From NCBI GenBank assembly GCA_902373515.1, contig CABKML010000015.1, forward strand, positions 1 to 38,137: a stretch of 38,137 bases of DNA, given 5' to 3'. Below, in pieces: positions 32,989 through 38,137 of this stretch. Within the stretch, counting starts at the first letter, position 1. The number at the start of each line of letters is the position of its first letter. The notes beneath the pieces were generated by a model, which did not search any database, had not been told where the DNA came from, and saw only the letters and a list, made by a program, of their open reading frames with translations. This DNA comes from an uncultured Eubacteriales bacterium (lineage in GTDB: Bacteria > Bacillota > Clostridia > Saccharofermentanales > Fastidiosipilaceae). A program made the translations under genes and the position numbers.

Positions 32989-33928
32989 CGGCTTATCTTT
33001 TTCTTTACCGCTCTTTATTATGGCCATCGGCGGCATATATTGCGAGAGAAGCGGCGTGATTAATTTAGCTTTGGAGGGATTCCAGGGAATAGGTGCTTTC
33101 AGCGGCGCTTTAGCGGCAGTTCTGCTCATGCAACGTTGCGGTCTGAGTGCCGACAAAGCCATGTATTTTTCCTTCATTTTTGCCATCGCCGGTGCCGCAG
33201 TTTACTCGGCCATCCATGCACTCTTGAGTATTAAATTTAAGGCGAACCAGGTAATCAGCGGTGTCGTTTTGAACATCCTGGCCCTTTCATTGACTATATA
33301 TTTAACCAAAGTTCTGAATAAAACCCTTTTCCGGCAGGCTTCCGATAAATTCGTTTTAACGGTGTCCGAAAGATTCAATATTCCGTACATCAGCGACATT
33401 CCACTGATTGGCGCTTTCTTTCGGGAAATATATCCTTTTGAAATAATCGTGCTGCTATTGGCCGTGATATTTTGGTACATTCTATATAAAACCCATTACG
33501 GTATGTTATTACGGGCCTGCGGCGACAACCCGCAAGCAGTCGATGCTGCCGGTAAAAGCGTGGCTTTCGTCAGAACAATCGCCGTTTTAATATCCGGAGC
33601 CTTATCCGGTATAGCCGGAATTTGCTTCTCTTACTCTATTTCCGGCAGCTTTTCCTCGTCCAGCTTTGTCGGTTACGGTTATCTGTCCATCGCCGCTATG
33701 ATTTTCGGCAACTGGAAAATTTTACCGACAATTGCAGCCTGCTTATTATTCGGTTTTGCACGCTCCGGCGGATATTTTATTGTCCAGAAAATGTCCATGC
33801 CCGCCAGCTACTCCGACTTGGCAATGACCCTACCTTATGTAATGACTTTACTTCTGTTGCTGTTTTTCTCCAAATACAACCATGCTCCGCGCGCTTTGGG
33901 AGAAACTTACGACAAAGGCAAACGTTGA
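32969..33928 (+). CDS. Nucleoside ABC importer permease 2
   Basis: A 319-residue second permease of the BPD_transp_2 family (NupQ/YufQ-like), eight or so membrane segments. Family motifs: GIYCERSGVINLALEGFQGI near the N-terminus, IKFKANQVISGVVLNILAL as the coupling region, LLRACGDNPQAVDAAGKSV, and AMIFGNWKI in place of the usual A-x-I-F-G-x-W. AAGGTG lies a few bases before the ATG, inside the previous gene. With the preceding three genes it completes the importer. Confidence 0.92.
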   Translation: MERIIIDGLSFSLPLFIMAIGGIYCERSGVINLALEGFQGIGAFSGALAAVLLMQRCGLSADKAMYFSFIFAIAGAAVYSAIHALLSIKFKANQVISGVVLNILALSLTIYLTKVLNKTLFRQASDKFVLTVSERFNIPYISDIPLIGAFFREIYPFEIIVLLLAVIFWYILYKTHYGMLLRACGDNPQAVDAAGKSVAFVRTIAVLISGALSGIAGICFSYSISGSFSSSSFVGYGYLSIAAMIFGNWKILPTIAACLLFGFARSGGYFIVQKMSMPASYSDLAMTLPYVMTLLLLLFFSKYNHAPRALGETYDKGKR

Positions 33929-33975
33929 AAGGGAGAAACCTGCACTCGCAGCTTAAGCTGTACAATCGGAGAAAT

Positions 33976-35070
33976 ATGACAAACACAAGTAAAAACAAAG
34001 TCGTTATAATCGGGGCCGGCTTCATTGCCGCTACCCACTTAACAGCATTACAGGCAGTCGGTTGTCAAGTAGCAGCCATCGTCGACCGTAATACTGCCGC
34101 AGCCGAAAAGCTGGCTGCAGCTTGTCGGCAGGAACCTGTAATTTGCACGGATTATCAGAAATTACCGGCCGAACTGGAATATGAAGCGGTACACATATGT
34201 GTTGCTCCGGCAGCCCATTACGACATAGCAACTTATTTCCTCAACCGCGGTAAAGCTTTAGTGCTCGAAAAACCTTTAACATTGGTGCCCGAGGAGGCCC
34301 TTAATTTACAAAAAACGGCAGTTGAGCGGCAATTGCCGATTTTAATTTGTTACAATAACCGTTATTATGCGGCCAATCGGCAGATCAGCACAGCATTGCA
34401 GGCGAAAAAATGGGGCGAAGTTCTGCTACTTTATGGAACTTACGAACAGAATTTTCATTTGCCGCCTACCCCTTATTCCTGGAGATTCGCGCCGGAAAAA
34501 GGCAACTATGAGCGTGCGGTCAGTGAAATAGCATCTCATTTAATCGACTTGGTACAATATTGGACGGGAGACAAAGTTAATAAAGTCAGCGCCCGCTTCA
34601 TTAAAAGGCGCCAAGTCTTATATCGCAGCCCACAAGGAATCTTATTGGATCAACCGACGCCGACAACTGTCCCGCTCAACATCGGCAACGAAGATATCGC
34701 ACAAATAAATTTGCAGTTAGCCTCTTCCGCTTTGGTGAATTTATTAGTATCGGAAGTCAGCAGCGGCCAAATAAATTCCCTGAATTTAACGGCAATTTGC
34801 AGCGCCGGCAGAGTCCACTGGTCCAATCTCAACAGTGCCTGCATAGACGAATCGGGCAGCAAAGAAATTGACAGCAGTCTGACTATCGGCATGCAGGAAG
34901 GAATGAAGGACAGCTATCTTGCTATGTTTCAGAAATTTTACCCGCTTTCGCCGCAGCCGAAACTAACTACAGAACAATTAAACGCCCTGAACGGAGCTGT
35001 AGAAAACGTCCTTATTTGCCGCAAAGCATACGAAAGTAATATAGCCGACGGAGCTTATCTGGACCTCTAA
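33976..35070 (+). CDS. Gfo/Idh/MocA-family oxidoreductase
   Basis: A 364-residue NAD(P)-dependent dehydrogenase. The N-terminal Rossmann fold has VVIIGAGFIAATHLTAL. The conserved E-K-P motif is VLEKPLTLVPEEA, with the Lys that acts in catalysis. The C-terminal alpha/beta domain contains SEIASHLIDLVQYWTG, the usual position of the catalytic His. Substrates in this family are sugars, sugar acids or inositols. GGAG lies four bases before ATG 33976; the frame extends far upstream but overlaps the permease gene. It follows the importer by 47 bases and could act on a sugar released from the imported compound. Confidence 0.86.
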   Translation: MTNTSKNKVVIIGAGFIAATHLTALQAVGCQVAAIVDRNTAAAEKLAAACRQEPVICTDYQKLPAELEYEAVHICVAPAAHYDIATYFLNRGKALVLEKPLTLVPEEALNLQKTAVERQLPILICYNNRYYAANRQISTALQAKKWGEVLLLYGTYEQNFHLPPTPYSWRFAPEKGNYERAVSEIASHLIDLVQYWTGDKVNKVSARFIKRRQVLYRSPQGILLDQPTPTTVPLNIGNEDIAQINLQLASSALVNLLVSEVSSGQINSLNLTAICSAGRVHWSNLNSACIDESGSKEIDSSLTIGMQEGMKDSYLAMFQKFYPLSPQPKLTTEQLNALNGAVENVLICRKAYESNIADGAYLDL

Positions 35071-35126
35071 ACTTAAAATGGCGGCAGTCGATTGGCAACA
35101 GGAGACGGAAGAACAGGAGAGAACTT

Positions 35127-35663
35127 ATGAACAGCCGAGCAGAGTATCTATATCGAGCGTTAAATATGAAAATGTTGCCGGAAGAGGGGACATTTTATAG
35201 CGAAATAAGCAAATCGGAACAAAAAAATGCCGCCGGTGAACCGTTATATTCTTTGATGTACGGCTTATATACTGATGTCCCTTGCAGTCAATCATATTTT
35301 CACCAATTGGAACAGGAAGAAATATGGCAATTTTATGAGGGCGATCCGATAGAATTACACTTGCTGCAAACAGACGGCAGCTATCAAAAAATCATCTTAG
35401 GTTCAGAGCCGAGCCTGGGCCAAACCCGCAGTGCGGTAATTGCACCTTACACACATCAGGCGGCAGCATTGCAGGCGGGCGGAAAATATGCCCTATACGC
35501 CTGCATGGTTGTGCCTGCCTTTAATTATCGCCGCTTTCATTTGAGCAATGCCTCAGAATTACAGGCGAAATATCCGCAAGCGGCGGACGTTATTCGGAAA
35601 ATGACGGCAGCTGTTCAGGCAAATTCGGTGCCGGACCTGAAACTCCCCGGAAATAAGCTCTGA
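35127..35663 (+). CDS. DUF985 cupin-fold protein
   Basis: A 178-residue single-domain cupin of the DUF985/Cupin_5 family (relatives include yeast YML079w). The pattern is LPEEGTFYSEIS, then SLMYGLYTDVPCSQSYFHQL, then EEIWQFYEGDPIELHLL with a long conserved core, and at the end YALYACMVVPAFNYRRFHL. Family members bind small ligands, possibly sugars or nucleotides, and no enzyme activity is established that I know of. ACAGGAGAG precedes the ATG. It is the last gene of the island; the next unit has its own promoter. Confidence 0.82.
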   Translation: MNSRAEYLYRALNMKMLPEEGTFYSEISKSEQKNAAGEPLYSLMYGLYTDVPCSQSYFHQLEQEEIWQFYEGDPIELHLLQTDGSYQKIILGSEPSLGQTRSAVIAPYTHQAAALQAGGKYALYACMVVPAFNYRRFHLSNASELQAKYPQAADVIRKMTAAVQANSVPDLKLPGNKL

Positions 35664-35700
35664 ATTACAAGATAAAAGCACCTTGGAATTGAGCCGGAAA

Positions 35701-35731
35701 ATATTGCAAATATAGTGCAATATGCTAATAT
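35701..35731 (+). promoter_or_regulatory. Promoter of the folT-like unit, overlapped by an inverted repeat
   Basis: TTGCAA (35704-35709) and TGC-TAATAT (-10 at 35726-35731) are 16 bases apart. Transcription would start near 35738, exactly where the riboswitch begins. A perfect 8-bp inverted repeat, ATATTGCA (35701-35708) and TGCAATAT (35716-35723), covers the -35 and the spacer, a classic repressor-site position. Confidence 0.6.
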
Positions 35732-35738
35732 AAGTGGC

Positions 35739-35836
35739 AGCAGTGTAGATTGTTTGCGTTAAGTGGTTAAGCAATGAACGTTTGCTTAACACGAAGAAGG
35801 TCATATACTTTCGCGGTAAATAATTGCGTTCCTGTT
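35739..35836 (+). promoter_or_regulatory. Tetrahydrofolate (THF) riboswitch
   Basis: The leader matches the folT-type THF riboswitch consensus. GTAGAT leads into TTGCGTTAAGTG. A 9-bp perfect hairpin stem follows (35766-35774 against 35782-35790), then ACGAAG, and then TTCGCGGTAAATAATTGCG and CCTG at the 3' side. P1 can form from AGCAG (35739-35743) and CTGTT (35832-35836). The 3' P1 strand CTGTTC is also complementary to GAACAG (35891-35896), seven bases ahead of AAAGGAGG, a possible switch to control translation. No U-tract terminator is seen in the platform. Confidence 0.87.
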
Positions 35837-35917
35837 CAAATTTTTGTAAGCCATTTTAAGCAGAAGCTTTCATGTTTACTTGCTCTATTTGAACAGTTAA
35901 ACAAAGGAGGTTTCTCA

Positions 35918-36886
35918 ATGAACAAAAACAACTGTGTTCCTGCTCGGCTGCGCCTTTTTCTTTGGCTGCTTTGCAGTGAATTACTAATCATTTACAGTCT
36001 TGCTTCAACTAACACTAGCAATATGTATACGCGCTTGATCCTGCCTTTACTTGGGATCATCATGTTGAGCTTAAAAGTAAAACCGTTTGCAGCCGGTATC
36101 CTGGCGGCCTTCGGTACAAGTTGCGGGCTTGCAATTCTGCACTATTTTCCTTTATATCCTCAAGTCGCGCCCAAAGCCCGAATTGCTTTTCAACAGGCCG
36201 TCGGCAATTACCGGGAAACAATGTTGAACTATTCCTATCTGTGGGTATTGGCGGCCGCTGTCATTGCCTATTTTTGCGCCGACTTTTATTGTCGTGAAAA
36301 ATCCGCGTTTGACCGGAAAACGGCGGCGTCAGCCGGGCAGCCGACTGCAAGAGCAAAATTCAGTGCGGTTGAATTGAGTGCCATGGCGATTTTTATCGCT
36401 TTCGGTGTTATCGTCACAAGTGTGCGAATCGGCTTTTTCAGCTTCGGCGGTTTGCCGATAATTCTGGCCGGTTTAACTTTGGGACCCGTATACGGCTTTT
36501 TAGTCGGAGGATTAACCGATCTTGCAGCCTTCATCGTTCGTCCCGGCGGCCAATTTAATCCCATCTTCACTCTGACTTCAGCTTTAACCGGATTTTTGCC
36601 GATATTTTTCCTGCAAATATTACAACGAAAAAAAACAAAGTTTGATTTTCAACATATAAACTATTGGCAACTCTTATTAGTAATTGCTGTAACCCAATGC
36701 TTAACCAGTGTTCTTATTGCTTCTGCAGTTATGACCTTTTTATACGGCCACGGTTTCTGGTATTACATCGTGCGCCAGGGAAGCCGACAATGCTTTAACG
36801 TGCCGTTATATGCTTATCTGAGCTTAGGCATTCTACAAAGCGTTAATTTGCAAACGATAAGAATGAAAATGAAGTTGCGAAATTAA
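35918..36886 (+). CDS. Folate-type ECF transporter S component with N-terminal membrane extension
   Basis: A 322-residue membrane protein. The C-terminal ~190 residues are an ECF S-component of the folate group: AMAIFIAFGVIVTSVRIGFF, then GGLPIILAGLTLGPVYGFLV, then GGLTDLAAFIVRPGGQFNPI, with the G-P-x-x-G and G-x-x-x-D motifs. The THF riboswitch just upstream supports folate uptake. It needs the shared EcfA/EcfA'/EcfT module, which is not in this window. The first ~120 residues add about four hydrophobic helices and are not part of a normal S-component of about 180 residues. A perfect AAAGGAGG lies seven bases before the ATG. Confidence 0.85.
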   Translation: MNKNNCVPARLRLFLWLLCSELLIIYSLASTNTSNMYTRLILPLLGIIMLSLKVKPFAAGILAAFGTSCGLAILHYFPLYPQVAPKARIAFQQAVGNYRETMLNYSYLWVLAAAVIAYFCADFYCREKSAFDRKTAASAGQPTARAKFSAVELSAMAIFIAFGVIVTSVRIGFFSFGGLPIILAGLTLGPVYGFLVGGLTDLAAFIVRPGGQFNPIFTLTSALTGFLPIFFLQILQRKKTKFDFQHINYWQLLLVIAVTQCLTSVLIASAVMTFLYGHGFWYYIVRQGSRQCFNVPLYAYLSLGILQSVNLQTIRMKMKLRN

Positions 36887-36942
36887 AACGGACTAAATAT
36901 CGAACTGCAAAACGCAAAAATAACTATACCGCCAAAGCTTAT

Positions 36943-36976
36943 CGCCCACCGCTAAAGTGCAGTGGGCGTTTTATTT
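36943..36976 (+). terminator. Intrinsic terminator after the folT-like gene
   Basis: CGCCCAC (36943-36949) and GTGGGCG (36962-36968) form a 7-bp perfect stem with a 12-base loop, followed by TTTTATTT. The rest of the gap to 37109 contains an A/T-rich inverted repeat (37012-37031) and no other clear signal. Confidence 0.85.
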
Positions 36977-37109
36977 ACCTCACTGTCGCCGTGTTTGCGG
37001 AAATATGGAATAAAATTCGTTTTTGAATTTTTGAAAAAAATTACGGCAGCAAATTGAGCGAAAAAGAATTATGCTTAGGAAAAAGCAGAAAGCTGTAAAG
37101 GAGAAAGTG

Positions 37110-38000
37110 ATGCTCAAACATAAGAAAAATTTGATTTTCGCCCCGCTGCTTTGCGTATTAGGCCTGTTGGCAAGCTTTTTTTACCAAGGAAACGGTGCGG
37201 ACAGAAGCGGCGGCAATATACCTGTATCAACAACAAAACAGGCAACAACCCAACCTTCGGAGCAAGCTTCCGAAAGGCCGGCATTTTATAGTGAAGAAAC
37301 GTATTATATCCCGGAATATAACGGCAAAATTTCTGTAACCGTCAATAACAACGAGCCGAACTTTGCCGAATTGCAAAAGCCCTTGAAAGCTTATTACGTT
37401 TTCCAAGATTTGGATTACTTGGGGCGAGTAGGACAGGCGAATGCCTTATTGGGAAAAGAAACATTACCGGTCGCCAAACGAACTTCCATAAAACAGGTCA
37501 TACCGAGCGGTTGGCACCAAAATCTTTACAGCTTTATTGAACAACAGGCCCTGTATGCCCGCTGCCATCTGATTGCCCACCAATTGTGCGGAGAAAATGC
37601 CAATGCGGAGAACTTGATGACAGGAACACATATGTTCAATAACGAAGGCATGCTGCCGTATGAAAATATAGTTAAAGATTACATCAAAAGAACCGGAAAT
37701 CACGTGCAATATCGCGTTACACCGTATTACGGTTATTTCGATTTCAATAGTGAAAATTTATTGGCGGACGGAGTGCAAATGGAGGCCGAATCGGTGGAAG
37801 ATAACGGGAAAGGCGTGAAATATAATGTGTTTGTTTATAACGTCCAACCGGGAGTAGCAATTAACTATCATACCGGCGAGAATACGATCGATGCTCTCGG
37901 TAAAACTATGGGTAAAATGCTGCCGATGAGTAGAAATACAAAAGAAAAGAAATATAAGGTGCCGAAAAAGCTTGTCAAACGGAGAAATAAATCAAAATAA
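37110..38000 (+). CDS. EndA-like DNA/RNA non-specific endonuclease, membrane-anchored
   Basis: A 296-residue protein with an N-terminal membrane anchor or signal (LIFAPLLCVLGLLASFF), a Ser/Thr/Gln-rich linker, and a beta-beta-alpha-metal nuclease domain (Endonuclea_NS_2, PF13930). The active-site segment is YARCHLIAHQLCGENANAEN with H153; it is followed by LMTGTHMFNNEGMLPYEN. VQYRVTPYYG, LLADGVQMEAESV and YNVQPGVAINYHTGEN match the remainder of the family. The relatives degrade extracellular DNA or one strand during competence. The tail is strongly basic (KKLVKRRNKSK). Start: AAAGGAG lies seven bases before ATG 37110; an earlier in-frame ATG at 37071 lacks a site. Confidence 0.9.
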   Translation: MLKHKKNLIFAPLLCVLGLLASFFYQGNGADRSGGNIPVSTTKQATTQPSEQASERPAFYSEETYYIPEYNGKISVTVNNNEPNFAELQKPLKAYYVFQDLDYLGRVGQANALLGKETLPVAKRTSIKQVIPSGWHQNLYSFIEQQALYARCHLIAHQLCGENANAENLMTGTHMFNNEGMLPYENIVKDYIKRTGNHVQYRVTPYYGYFDFNSENLLADGVQMEAESVEDNGKGVKYNVFVYNVQPGVAINYHTGENTIDALGKTMGKMLPMSRNTKEKKYKVPKKLVKRRNKSK

Positions 38001-38054
38001 AAAACAAGAGCGGTAAAATGTAATTTCACCCCTTAATTTCGGAGGATAGTCGGC

Positions 38055-38137
38055 ATTACAAACACACGAAACAAAGCAACGAAAAAAGAAAGTAAGGAAA
38101 AAGGGGTAAAAAACGTTGTCTCAAGGGGGATGCGCAT
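38055..38137 (+). CDS. Possible start of infC (IF-3) with ATT initiation codon, truncated
   Basis: An open frame begins with ATT nine bases after GGAGG (38041-38045) and stays open to the window end. No ATG, GTG or TTG in that frame has a comparable site. The 27 codons read as a Lys-rich N-terminus (TNTRNKATKKESKEKG, then VVSRGMR) with Ile next if the last codon is AT plus any base but G. ATT starts are a hallmark of infC, whose product often has a Lys-rich leader before R-I-N-E. The identification rests on start codon and composition only; the conserved domain is outside the window. Confidence 0.4.
   Translation, partial: MTNTRNKATKKESKEKGVKNVVSRGMR

Noticed and set aside
35774..35917. N-terminal extension of the folT-like protein back to 35774
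   Set aside because: This frame runs through the conserved riboswitch core; the perfect AAAGGAGG before ATG 35918 marks the true start.
37012..37031. AAAATTC-GTTTTT-GAATTTT inverted repeat as a regulatory hairpin
   Set aside because: Very A/T-rich with a weak stem in an A/T-rich gap; likely chance.

Overview
The window looks like chromosome of an anaerobic, low-to-mid GC Bacillota, most likely class Clostridia. The support is strong AAAGGAGG-type ribosome sites, Firmicutes-type GalT, the MurT/GatD lipid II amidation pair, a BMP/Nup-type nucleoside transporter, a J-domain protein with a Cys-rich tail next to a DUF5685 protein, and a tetrahydrofolate riboswitch ahead of a FolT-like transporter. 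I cannot fix the genus without a search. There are no rRNA, tRNA, CRISPR or phage genes. Mobile DNA is limited to the cut-off end of an IS3-like element at the left edge.

Layout. 1-114: IS end with the first 24 codons of a transposase whose ribosome site lies in a hairpin. 205-6699 (minus strand): an envelope block with a small membrane protein, a beta-lactamase-fold lipoprotein, and an MMPL/RND transporter paired with a membrane-anchored LxxG-heptad protein. 6864-9844 (plus): galT and pepC. 9985-15160 (minus): a HI0933-type flavoprotein, a long-chain acyl-CoA synthetase and malQ. 15285-19687 (plus): a peptidoglycan operon of membrane-anchored glucosaminidase, murT, gatD and a HAD phosphatase. 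19755-20951 (minus): DUF5685 protein, followed by a decayed ABC exporter gene. 21719-25983 (plus): a compact operon of degenerate J-domain protein, membrane protein, M28-fold lipoprotein with lost metal ligands, inositol-phosphatase-like enzyme, pyridoxal-kinase-like enzyme and a 70-residue protein.

26022-35663 (plus) is the most interesting region. A DeoR-type repressor is followed by a FucA-like class II aldolase and an MtnA-like sugar-1-phosphate isomerase that overlap by 11 bases. Then come a complete BMP-type nucleoside ABC importer (binding lipoprotein, double ATPase, two permeases), a Gfo/Idh/MocA oxidoreductase and a DUF985 cupin. The gene set reads as: import a nucleoside, phosphorolyse it elsewhere to (5-deoxy)ribose-1-phosphate, isomerise to the ribulose-1-phosphate, and cleave to DHAP plus a two-carbon aldehyde. 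That resembles the known 5-deoxyribose disposal / DHAP shunt, but joined to a dedicated importer and lacking a linked kinase.

35701-36886 is a separate unit: promoter, THF riboswitch, and a FolT-like ECF S-component with an unusual N-terminal membrane extension. It is followed by an anchored EndA-like nuclease (37110-38000). At the right edge is an open frame that starts with a rare ATT codon after GGAGG and may be the beginning of infC (translation initiation factor IF-3).

No gene-free stretch exceeds 300 bases. The largest are 26979-27251 (promoter plus a possible 35-residue ORF), 35664-35917 (riboswitch leader) and 36887-37109 (terminator, nothing else clear).
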